A stretch of DNA of 64,000 nt, taken from positions 228,892 through 292,891 of IMG/VR virus record IMGVR_UViG_3300044972_002389; one strand, 5' to 3'. How positions within the stretch are numbered: the first letter of the stretch is position 1; each line of letters opens with the position of its first letter. Source of the stretch: a virus. Shown piece by piece: positions 17,599-25,086 of the stretch. Below the pieces are notes generated by a model. The model saw nothing but the letters and a program-made list of their open reading frames with translations. It did not search any database and was not told the origin of the DNA. A program made the translations under genes and the position numbers.

Positions 17599-19463
17599 AA
17601 GCCCTGTGTATACGTGCTCTTGGGAAAAGCTTTCCATTCTTGATTCGTCCAAAGAAACCATTTTTGACTGTATTGATTCAACACCAATGTCTGCAAAGGG
17701 CTGCTGCTGTCAAAGGCCAAAACCCATTGTGAGCCGTTGTATTCAATTATATCGTTGGCAATAACAGGGTAAATTACTTGCACAAAATCTCCAATTTGTG
17801 CAACAGAGTCTCCTGACAAAACCACTTGGTATTGAAGTGCATTCAATTGTACAATTTGCACAACACTTGCAGTTTGTGTAATGCCTGACCCAAATAGGAT
17901 TTGCATGCTGCGGTTCAGGCTTAACTGGGCTTGATCAACAGGTTCTATTACCAGTTCGTTGGTGCTGACCCTACCAACTACCAGTGCCTGCACATTTGGT
18001 ATTGCCTGAACATTGCCCCACGCGCCGCTTTGAAATGCAATTTCATTTGTCAACAAATATCTTTGACCAAATCTTTCCTCAGTCAAGCCAGAGCCAGGGT
18101 AAGTGCGCTGTGGATCAATAACAGCAGTGATGGGAGGAAGTTGATCTCCGGGCCAACTGGAAAGTTTGCCTTTCCAAATCAAATAGTTTTGGTTGGTGGG
18201 ATGAAAATCAATATATCCCACAATGTCAGAGTCTCTGTTGTCAAGATCATCTGTTGACAACAGCCTTATTTGGCTAGCGTTTTCTTGGAAACTGCTTTGG
18301 GGTTTTACTGCGCCATATTTGTCCAAGAGCCTCCACCAAGCCAAGGTTCCGCCCTTGTATATGGTGGGCTGAAATCCCAAATCTTGGATTGGTGTGCCTT
18401 CCACGTTTTCCAAGACAATATCTCCACCAGTCATGTTCCAAAATTCAATTTGCTGATTCAAATTAAAAACTGCGTTCAAACTGGGTTCAACAGTTCGCAC
18501 TCGAATCAAGTTGATTAAATCATCAATACTTGTGTTGGGTATTGTTATAGCTTGCCCATTGAACTTGAATGTAGTACCAGGTGTCAATACAGGATTTTTT
18601 CTGCCCAACACACGGGTCGGCAATGTCTGAGGATCAATCGTACTACCAGAAGGACTTTGTAGGCTGATTTCCCAGGTGTTTTCACCTGCATTGGCCATGG
18701 CAATACAGGCATCCAGAGGAGTTGTTAACACTCTACTCAGCAAAGACTGTTCGGTCCACTCCATTGTGTTGGGATCATATTCACCTTCACGTATATTTGT
18801 TACAATCTCTTGAATTATCTTTTGTAGTTTTACTTTGGCTGGTGGATTTATGAAAATTGGCACTTTGTATTCAACAGTACAAACATCAATGGGGTTTTCT
18901 GTACCAATGGGAATACTTCGACTGCTCCAAGTGATGTTTGTGGGCTCAAGGGTTGTAATAGCTGTCCAGTCCAAGGGATTGTTCGATGTTTGAATATCAA
19001 TCATTCCATTATAGAGTACTTGGGTTTGCTCAATAAGCTCTTCTTTTTGGTTAAGGTTACTGGTCCAAAAGTCTACGTTGAAGGTCAGGTCAAAAGGTAC
19101 AGCCATATAACGTTCAACAGTGCTTCTGTTACCTTGTGTACCTAGGTAGCGACTATTTTCTCCGTCGTATTCACGTTCAATAACGTTTTGTGTTGAAACA
19201 AGGCTTGGAGCATGACGCCGGTTGGGTGCCAAACTCATGGCTGTCAAATAGACTGAGATGAAAGGGGCTGTTGGTAATTTGTTTTCACTGTTGGCATTTG
19301 TGATGGTTTCTGCCAAACGTGAAGGGTCACCATAGCGACAAGGCACTCGCCTCAGCTTCGGGGTGCCGTCGCTGTTGATACCCATGCTTACACTGAAGTT
19401 GCTGAATGCTCGTATGACTTGAAGTCTATACTGCCGTAGCTGTTGGTTGTACCAATATTCCAT
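17580..19463 (-). CDS. 15: Tail sheath stabiliser and completion protein gp15, extended
   Basis: 627 residues. The N-terminal about 250 residues match gp15: EYWYNQQLRQYRLQVIRAFSNFSVSMG, then LRRVPCRYGDPSRLAETI, APFISVYLTAM and the YMAVPFDLTFNVDFWTSN block. gp15 caps the contractile tail and joins it to the neck. T4 gp15 has 272 residues; here the extra about 350 C-terminal residues are beta-rich with a repeated VGRVSTNELVIEP-type pattern and could decorate the neck or carry whiskers-like functions. The stop of the lysozyme gene touches its ATG (coordinate 19463). Confidence 0.82.
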   Translation of the reverse strand: MEYWYNQQLRQYRLQVIRAFSNFSVSMGINSDGTPKLRRVPCRYGDPSRLAETITNANSENKLPTAPFISVYLTAMSLAPNRRHAPSLVSTQNVIEREYDGENSRYLGTQGNRSTVERYMAVPFDLTFNVDFWTSNLNQKEELIEQTQVLYNGMIDIQTSNNPLDWTAITTLEPTNITWSSRSIPIGTENPIDVCTVEYKVPIFINPPAKVKLQKIIQEIVTNIREGEYDPNTMEWTEQSLLSRVLTTPLDACIAMANAGENTWEISLQSPSGSTIDPQTLPTRVLGRKNPVLTPGTTFKFNGQAITIPNTSIDDLINLIRVRTVEPSLNAVFNLNQQIEFWNMTGGDIVLENVEGTPIQDLGFQPTIYKGGTLAWWRLLDKYGAVKPQSSFQENASQIRLLSTDDLDNRDSDIVGYIDFHPTNQNYLIWKGKLSSWPGDQLPPITAVIDPQRTYPGSGLTEERFGQRYLLTNEIAFQSGAWGNVQAIPNVQALVVGRVSTNELVIEPVDQAQLSLNRSMQILFGSGITQTASVVQIVQLNALQYQVVLSGDSVAQIGDFVQVIYPVIANDIIEYNGSQWVLAFDSSSPLQTLVLNQYSQKWFLWTNQEWKAFPKSTYTQGLWRLSL

Positions 19464-19906
19464 TAGCTGAGAAACAAGTCCCTTTCAGCATTTCGGCGGC
19501 GGGTCAAACCTGCCAGTTCTTTGCCACCAGCTTTGTTCCATTTGGGGAACTCATCAGCAGCACCAGCATAGTCACCTGCATTGAGCTTTTTCAAGAGTGT
19601 GCTGCTACGTAAATTGCCAGCGCCTAGATTGTAAGTGAAACTCACAAGTGCGTCAAATTGGTTTTGTGTAACTGGCACAGAGACAGCACTGTTAACAGAT
19701 TGCTCAAATGCTTTGACATCAGTTTTCAGATAGTCGTTGGCTTGGGACTCTGTTATAACTGACGGCACTTTAACTGCTTGACTATTGATTTTGGTTGTGC
19801 CATAACCAATAGTGGCTACACCTGCAGGACAGATATAGGCGTCCAATCGCAAGCCTTCAAAACTCTTGATAAGTGATAGCCCTTTTTCGCCTGTTGTTTT
19901 ACTCAT
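19463..19906 (-). CDS. GH24 phage lysozyme (endolysin)
   Basis: 147 residues from the ATG at 19906 with GAGGAGACAAAC upstream. T4/P21-type lysozyme: catalytic Glu in LIKSFEGLRLDAY, then CPAGVATIGYGTT with the conserved Thr. The position of the usual Asp is Cys; this is common in R21-type endolysins, and in T4 lysozyme the D20C change keeps much activity. The middle has QNQFDALVSFTYNLGAG and the end ELAGLTRRRNAERDLFL, both typical. There is no signal-arrest segment, so a holin would be needed; none was identified. It lies in a late structural operon, so it might instead be virion-associated. Confidence 0.92.
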   Translation of the reverse strand: MSKTTGEKGLSLIKSFEGLRLDAYICPAGVATIGYGTTKINSQAVKVPSVITESQANDYLKTDVKAFEQSVNSAVSVPVTQNQFDALVSFTYNLGAGNLRSSTLLKKLNAGDYAGAADEFPKWNKAGGKELAGLTRRRNAERDLFLS

Positions 19907-19916
19907 GTTTGTCTCC

Positions 19917-21011
19917 TCATAAAATATCTGGATCGAGTTTGGGTTTGATAGCTGTGCGCAGGTTTTGGCGTTCATCAATCACACTACCATCTGTGAGAGT
20001 GGTTTTGTTTTTGTTGTTTATGAAGCTAGTGAGCACGCGGTTAGCGGGTAGCCACGGGGCCCTATAATTGGTCTCAACTCTCTTCCACTTTGATGCAGTC
20101 CGTTTGTATAATACAGGGGGAACATAATCTAAGCGAAGGAAATAGTCGCCTTCTTTGTTAACAGCGGGAAAACTTGTGCCAGAAGGCACAGGTTTGCTTT
20201 GGTTTGGTGGGATACCGTCTGAGTTGTAGACTGAAATAGGTTGGTCTAAGTCCTCTTGAAGGATGTAAAAGTGTGTGCTTTGCCAGTTTCTGAATGCCAC
20301 GTTAGCAGTAGCCTCTTCCAAAACACCATCGTTGATGCTGATTTCTTTGTCATATACGCTAGTGATATCACCAATTGTAGGCATGCTGCCGTCAGGATTG
20401 GGCTCAGGCACAATTCCATCTCCACGATCTTCCAATTCTTTATTCAAAATGTCCTGGAACTCTTGACTGTCTGTAAGTGGTTGGCACTTCACACGCCATA
20501 GATGTGCCCACCAAGTGGGGCTAAATCCTTCTGCAGGACGTGTGCCCTCTTGGATCACGTAAAACTTGTTGATGGGCCTGCCATCCAAAGTAGTGTCGTC
20601 TCTCATGTGCAGCACTTCAAGTACATCACCACTCATTAACCGTCGGCCCAGTTGGGTAACCATTTGGTTGATATGAAAGGTTATGAAAATTGTATCTGTT
20701 GACAGGAAAAAACCAAACTGCTTCAAATCAAACTCTGTGTCAGTGACTAAGTAGTGTCCCTTGAGGCTGTAGACGTCGTTGTCATATTTTCTGTCTCTCA
20801 CCTCCAAGTTCACTAAGTCTGATATGCTGAGTAAGTTGGTTTCGTCTGTGTCAGGTGTAACAATCTTGGGATCTGGATTCAGTGGCCCAACGTACTTATG
20901 GCAATAAAATTCTGTACCACCCATGTTCATATACTGAGATGCCATGCGATCAAAGAACTTGTAATCTTTGTTTTTCGCACCAACTCCATTCCAGAACGTC
21001 AACGGCGGCAT
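19917..21011 (-). CDS. 14: Neck protein gp14-like
   Basis: 364 residues from the ATG at 21011 (MPPLTFWNG) after GAGGAAAA. Features of gp14 in marine T4-like phages: FYCHKYVGPLNPD near residue 37, NLEVRDRKYDNDVYSLKGHY, FGFFLSTDTIFITFH, GDVLEVLHMRDD, FYVIQEGTRPAEGFSPTWW and HLWRVKCQPLTDSQEFQDIL. gp14 joins gp13 in the neck ring at the head-tail junction. It is longer than T4 gp14 (256) through an added C-terminal part that binds or wraps around. First gene of a minus-strand late operon with its own late promoter. Confidence 0.75.
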   Translation of the reverse strand: MPPLTFWNGVGAKNKDYKFFDRMASQYMNMGGTEFYCHKYVGPLNPDPKIVTPDTDETNLLSISDLVNLEVRDRKYDNDVYSLKGHYLVTDTEFDLKQFGFFLSTDTIFITFHINQMVTQLGRRLMSGDVLEVLHMRDDTTLDGRPINKFYVIQEGTRPAEGFSPTWWAHLWRVKCQPLTDSQEFQDILNKELEDRGDGIVPEPNPDGSMPTIGDITSVYDKEISINDGVLEEATANVAFRNWQSTHFYILQEDLDQPISVYNSDGIPPNQSKPVPSGTSFPAVNKEGDYFLRLDYVPPVLYKRTASKWKRVETNYRAPWLPANRVLTSFINNKNKTTLTDGSVIDERQNLRTAIKPKLDPDIL

Positions 21012-21031
21012 AACATTTTCCTCATTTGTGA

Positions 21032-21039
21032 TATTTATG
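21032..21039 (-). promoter_or_regulatory. T4-type late promoter (CATAAATA)
   Basis: CATAAATA on the minus strand, 21 bases before the ATG at 21011. Same box and spacing as before genes 13, 18 and 19. Confidence 0.75.
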
Positions 21040-21074
21040 ATAGTCACACTCCTGACTCTTTCTTATGTTGAAAG

Positions 21075-21092
21075 CTGTATTACAGTCGTATT
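21075..21092 (+). promoter_or_regulatory. Possible weak Pho box upstream of pstS
   Basis: CTGTATT-ACAG-TCGTATT has the 7+4+7 geometry of a PhoB site (consensus CTGTNAT repeats), but each half carries mismatches. It lies about 80 bases before the pstS start. Cyanophage pstS genes are known to be under host Pho control, which makes the match worth recording. Confidence 0.3.
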
Positions 21093-21172
21093 AAAACTTT
21101 AGAGCCTCATTGCATATTTGGAAAATCGTCGGCAAACTGAGATTACCAAAAGAAACTATGAAAGGAAACTTT

Positions 21173-22204
21173 ATGGGTTTGAAAAAATTGTTGATGGCTG
21201 CTGCGTTGATGGCAATGGGTGCTACTGGTGTAGTTGCGCAACCAATAAACGGTGCTGGTGCCACTTTTCCCAACCCGCTTTATCAAAAATGGGGAGAGGA
21301 AGCGAAGAAAACTGGTATTGCACTCAACTACCAAAGTGTGGGCAGCGGTGCTGGGCAAAACCAAATCCGGAACCGCACTGTGGATTTTGGGGCCAGTGAT
21401 GCTCCTATGAAACAGGAGGATTTGGAAAAAAACAACTTAGTGCAGTTTCCAACAGCTATGGGCAGTTTAGTTGCAGCAGTCCATGTGCCGGGTCTAGAGC
21501 GAGAGCAACTGAGACTCACTGGTCCAGTGTTGGCAGACATCTATCTAGGTAAGATCGTAAAGTGGAATGATCAACGCATTGTGGAACTGAATCCAACAAT
21601 TCGCTTGCCTAATTTGACTATTGCAGTGGTGTATCGCGCAGATGGCAGTGGAACAACCTTTGTTTGGGCCAGTTACCTATCGGCAGTGAGTGAGCAATGG
21701 CGCACCCAGGTAGGTACAGGCACCTCAGTTAAGTGGCCCACTGGCACTGGAGCACGAGGAAACGAGGGTGTTAGCGCCAGTGTGCGTCAGATCATGGGAG
21801 CCATTGGTTATGTGGAAAATGCCTATGCTCAGCAAGCTGGATTGGTTACCACGCAAATCCGCAACCGCGATGGACATTGGGTGAAGCCCACTCACAAGGC
21901 TTTTGAGGCTACAGCAGCATCTGCCAACTGGAACGTGCCTAACTTTGCTGTTGACCTCGTTGACCAGCCTGGCGCCAACAGTTGGCCTATTGTGAGTCCC
22001 ACCTACATTCTGTTGCCGCGTGATCCTCGCAACCCCACCAACAGCCTCACAGTGATGCGATTTTTTGACTGGGCTTACACACATGGCGACGAGATAGCTG
22101 AACGGTTGGATTATGTGCCTATACCAGCTGTAGTGAAGGCCAGAATTCGCCAAACCTGGGCAAGTGAGGTGAAAGCCCCTGACGGTAACCCCGTCTGGAA
22201 GTGA
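21173..22204 (+). CDS. pstS: Phosphate ABC transporter substrate-binding protein PstS
   Basis: 343 residues from the ATG at 21173, preceded by AAAGGAA; an ATG at 21158 is less well placed. Signal peptide at residues 1-23 (MGLKKLLMAAALMAMGATGVVA). Mature PstS motifs: INGAGATFPNPLYQKW, YQSVGSGAGQNQI, DFGASDAPM, IVKWNDQRI, YRADGSGTTFVWASYL and GNEGVSASVRQ. It is a full-length periplasmic phosphate-binding lobe pair. PstS feeds the host PstCAB transporter and is a well-known auxiliary metabolic gene in cyanophages, raising phosphate uptake for DNA synthesis. It is transcribed away from the neck operon and followed by a GC-rich hairpin. Confidence 0.95.
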   Translation: MGLKKLLMAAALMAMGATGVVAQPINGAGATFPNPLYQKWGEEAKKTGIALNYQSVGSGAGQNQIRNRTVDFGASDAPMKQEDLEKNNLVQFPTAMGSLVAAVHVPGLEREQLRLTGPVLADIYLGKIVKWNDQRIVELNPTIRLPNLTIAVVYRADGSGTTFVWASYLSAVSEQWRTQVGTGTSVKWPTGTGARGNEGVSASVRQIMGAIGYVENAYAQQAGLVTTQIRNRDGHWVKPTHKAFEATAASANWNVPNFAVDLVDQPGANSWPIVSPTYILLPRDPRNPTNSLTVMRFFDWAYTHGDEIAERLDYVPIPAVVKARIRQTWASEVKAPDGNPVWK

Positions 22205-22253
22205 CGACGAGGTCGTGCCCCGGAACCCGGTTGCACTCTTGAGGGCACACAAC

Positions 22254-22288
22254 TTGAGGCAGCAGGGCAATGTGCCGCGCTGCCTCAA
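22254..22288 (+). terminator. Probable terminator hairpin after pstS
   Basis: A 10-bp perfect stem (TTGAGGCAGC / GCTGCCTCAA) with a 15-base loop, 50 bases after the pstS stop. No T-run directly follows, so termination is inferred from position. Confidence 0.5.
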
Positions 22289-22347
22289 GTCTTGGGTGTT
22301 GCGGAAATCACACATCAAAAAAATTGGCAATTTGGCAAAGAAAACGG

Positions 22348-22380
22348 TTGACACTGGGCCCAACTAGCTATATGTTGGGC
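22348..22380 (+). promoter_or_regulatory. Promoter with operator-like inverted repeat before the accessory island
   Basis: A perfect -35 TTGACA (22348-22353) with possible -10 boxes TATATG or TATGTT (15 or 17 bases away). The -10 region is flanked by an inverted repeat, GCCCAAC (22358-22364) and GTTGGGC (22374-22380). A palindrome around the -10 suggests a repressor or activator site. It drives the genes from 22404. Confidence 0.5.
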
Positions 22381-22403
22381 TCATAGAGACAGGAGTTACC
22401 CAA

Positions 22404-23339
22404 ATGGCTCGGTTGACGCGCACTGACACAAAGCTGCAAGAGATCTTGAACAGCCGTGGTGCACCCGACTTCAGCACCCTTGACTACACGGCCCCAGACT
22501 TCAATGTGAGGTATGGGCTTGCACTGAACTGGGTGCATCAGGCTGCTGAGCCGGAAGAGCTGATTCGCGAAGCGCAAGCGTATCTCACGCAGGTGGGCAG
22601 GCCCCACGATGCTGCTGTGGTCAAGAACGTTCCTTTTGGCACCCAGCAGACTATGGGTAAGATTGCTTACTGCCTCAATCGGGGAGCTCAGCTGAGCCCC
22701 AAGAGCTACACTTACATTGACAATGCGTTGCAGCAGGCCAAGCCCAACACTGACATTGGGATGGAAAACCTCACGCTCAGTGCCTCAGGCAAGCTGATTG
22801 AGGCATATGTGGCTTGCTATTCCCGGATTGACAACCTCAAAACCCTTGTGCTCAAGGGCAAGATGGAGCTCCGGGAGCTGGCTGTGGAAATTGAAAAGAT
22901 TATTACCAAATATGGTCATCCCAAGGTGCGAGTCCGCCTGCAGGAGCACTATGCTGAGGCGTTTGCTGAGGCACAGAGCGACAAGCTGATCCAGGACTGG
23001 CAGAAGCCGCTTAAGGCTATTGTGCGTGCACTTAACAGCAATGCGGAACCTGAGCAGGCTCGCCAGGACAAGGTTCTGCCCAAGGCGGTGAAGGCAGGCA
23101 AGGCGCCTGCACGCAAGGGCAAAGCTGTGAAGACGCAAGCCAAGGTTAAGGCTCCAGCAGCAGCCAAGCCCAGCAAGGACGCAGGAAAGCCCAGCGTTGC
23201 AGCCCAGGTGCGTGCGCTGATCCAAGACCACAAGGGCAAGGTAAATGAGGCACAGATGGTAGATGTGGTTGTCAAGGCCCTAGGCCTCACTACTGCACGC
23301 GGCAAGAGCGTGGTCAAAGCTTTCTGGGGCAAGGTGTAA
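22404..23339 (+). CDS. Hypothetical protein with basic linker and C-terminal helical module
   Basis: 311 residues, CAGGAG upstream. Three parts: an N-terminal 200-residue helical domain with no recognised family; a histone-H1-like Lys/Ala/Pro linker (about residues 225-260, APARKGKAVKTQAKVKAP); and a C-terminal about 48-residue module (VRALIQDHKGK...GLTTARGKSVVKAFWGKV). This module is similar to the C-terminus of the SprT-like protein at 49836-50555. The linker suggests binding to nucleic acid, and the module looks like a small winged-helix or SAP-like domain. First gene of the island; GC content is higher than in the structural regions. Confidence 0.7.
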   Translation: MARLTRTDTKLQEILNSRGAPDFSTLDYTAPDFNVRYGLALNWVHQAAEPEELIREAQAYLTQVGRPHDAAVVKNVPFGTQQTMGKIAYCLNRGAQLSPKSYTYIDNALQQAKPNTDIGMENLTLSASGKLIEAYVACYSRIDNLKTLVLKGKMELRELAVEIEKIITKYGHPKVRVRLQEHYAEAFAEAQSDKLIQDWQKPLKAIVRALNSNAEPEQARQDKVLPKAVKAGKAPARKGKAVKTQAKVKAPAAAKPSKDAGKPSVAAQVRALIQDHKGKVNEAQMVDVVVKALGLTTARGKSVVKAFWGKV

Positions 23340-23345
23340 CAGGCT

Positions 23346-23822
23346 TTGACTCAAGAAACGCATCTTGAATTTGCCTTGAAGTGGACTAAATGCTGGGCGG
23401 GCTGTTATCAAACTTGCCTGCCCAGCCAAGACGTGTTGGACACCATGTGTGAGGAGTTTGCCCAAGCCAACGCCAATAGTCCTTGGGTCCGGGTAGTTTT
23501 GGGTTGGATGTATGAAAAAAGTCAATGTGAAAATGACCAAGACCTATTCCTCTGGTGCGACAAGCTGGGACGAGTATTGACGGGACCATACTTTGTCAAA
23601 TATCGGGTTGACCCAGCCAGCCGAAATGAAATGATTGACGCCTCAGTTGGCAATCTTGGTATTCAAATCTGGTGCAGTTCCCTTGAGGATGCTGCGATAG
23701 TAGGGCTTGTGTATCCTGAGTGGATAGTAACCCAACGTGTTTTTCAGGCAGCCCAGATGCCAGACACCTTGCGCGGGATGGGCAGCCCGCCACTTATTTT
23801 TGGTAAGGAAATGCATCCATGA
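23346..23822 (+). CDS. Hypothetical protein
   Basis: 158 residues from a TTG at 23346 with AACAGG just before; no ATG is well placed. Several Trp and Cys residues (WTKCWAGCYQTCLPSQ) occur at the N-terminus; no metal-site spacing I can name. Overlaps the next gene by 4 bases (ATGA), so probably translated from the same mRNA. No family recognised. Confidence 0.55.
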   Translation: MTQETHLEFALKWTKCWAGCYQTCLPSQDVLDTMCEEFAQANANSPWVRVVLGWMYEKSQCENDQDLFLWCDKLGRVLTGPYFVKYRVDPASRNEMIDASVGNLGIQIWCSSLEDAAIVGLVYPEWIVTQRVFQAAQMPDTLRGMGSPPLIFGKEMHP

Positions 23823-24106
23823 TAGCTGATGGCATTTTAATTTTCTTGATGATTGGTGCAGGTATTTGGAGTGCCCGATTGAGCGTCAAGAGTGCAATTG
23901 AAAACAGCACTACGCCCAACGGCTGTATCCAGTATATGCTCCATGAGACTTATTTGGTAACAGGAATCCTGGTGCTGCTCTATGTCATAGGATGGGTTGA
24001 CATATTTGTGATGACAATGTTTATTGTTCGTACGGCTGAACTCTTGGTATATGATTATTCCAAGCTGATCCAAAACTACCACACGCTAAAAGAAGGGAAT
24101 AGCTGA
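23819..24106 (+). CDS. Small membrane protein
   Basis: 95 residues. Two or three hydrophobic segments: residues 3-18 (ADGILIFLMIGAGIWS) and 45-75 (YLVTGILVLLYVIGWVDIFVMTMFIV). No signal peptide cleavage site. Its stop overlaps the helicase start (TGATG). It could anchor something at the inner membrane or act as a lysis or exclusion factor, but nothing in the sequence decides this. Confidence 0.6.
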   Translation: MIADGILIFLMIGAGIWSARLSVKSAIENSTTPNGCIQYMLHETYLVTGILVLLYVIGWVDIFVMTMFIVRTAELLVYDYSKLIQNYHTLKEGNS

Positions 24107-25086
24107 TGGCTGGACAACCAGGACGTATGTTCTTATACGTGTGGAGTGAGAGCACTAATCCACACGAATGCAAATTTGGCGAACGTTGGGTCCTGCCAGA
24201 TGAAACTCCTGCAGACTCAGTTCGAGCTCGAGTGCGCGACAGCCTTGGCGTGCGGAAAGATCTCTTGCGAGCAGGCATTGTTACAGTTGATCATATTTGG
24301 GACGTAACTGACTACGCCCAGCGCGTGGGCCGCAGCCGTCAGCATGCAAGGATGGACGACTACGTTCGAACCTTTGTAGGGCATCGCAAAGGCACTACTG
24401 GTGAGATCCACATGCTCAGCAGTGCGGAACTGATTCTCAAGGTCAACCAACATCTTGCCAGTGTGAATCAAGCACTGCCTCAGGCAGGCTTGAGCACTAT
24501 GCAATACAGCATGTGCACACAAACCCTAGATGCCTTTCAAGCTGGGAAACATGTGGTGCTGGCTGAGCTGTGTGCTCGATTTGGCAAGACCATCTACAGC
24601 GGCGCAGTAGCTCGCGAGCTTGATGTGCCTTTGGTGATTGTAGCCAGTTACGTGAAAACAGTTTTCGCCAGCTTTGCCAAAGACCTCACCAGCTTTGAGC
24701 AGTGGGCACACTACCAACATGTGGACACACAGAGCGAAGGCTGGCAAGATCTTGTCTCAGGGGCATTGAAGAAAAAGAAACCTGTGGTATGCTACCTCAG
24801 TATGTGCAGCGGTGGTCAGCGCGAGGCCCGCATCAAATGGCTGTGTCAGAAGAGGGTAGACCGGCTGTTGATTGTCGATGAGGCTGACTATGGCAGCTAT
24901 CGACCTGGGCAGGCTGAACTGCTGAAGAAATATATTGGCAAGCGCGATAAGGTTCTCATTATGACCGGAACCAACGCTGACAGGGCCAGCAAGCTGTGGA
25001 AGATTGACACCATGCTGAGCGTGACCTATCCAGAACTGTTGATCCAGAAGCGTGCTAGTCAAGAGATGAATTCAGCCAATGCTTAA
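24106..25086 (+). CDS. SF2 helicase/restriction-type ATPase, N-terminal half
   Basis: 326 residues. Residues 8-100 form a separate N-terminal domain (FLYVWSESTNPHECKFGERW, then DDYVRTFVG and TTGE) loosely like T5orf172/GIY-YIG-type nuclease domains. Then SF2 motifs: Q-like FQAGKHVVLAELCARFGKT (motif I, Lys161), LLIVDEADYG (motif II, residues 255-263) and LIMTGTN (motif III). The ELCxRFGKT form of motif I is typical of restriction-type helicases. It stops after RecA domain 1; domain 2 is encoded by the next gene, which overlaps by 8 bases in another frame. Probable partner of the methyltransferases downstream. Confidence 0.75.
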   Translation: MAGQPGRMFLYVWSESTNPHECKFGERWVLPDETPADSVRARVRDSLGVRKDLLRAGIVTVDHIWDVTDYAQRVGRSRQHARMDDYVRTFVGHRKGTTGEIHMLSSAELILKVNQHLASVNQALPQAGLSTMQYSMCTQTLDAFQAGKHVVLAELCARFGKTIYSGAVARELDVPLVIVASYVKTVFASFAKDLTSFEQWAHYQHVDTQSEGWQDLVSGALKKKKPVVCYLSMCSGGQREARIKWLCQKRVDRLLIVDEADYGSYRPGQAELLKKYIGKRDKVLIMTGTNADRASKLWKIDTMLSVTYPELLIQKRASQEMNSANA

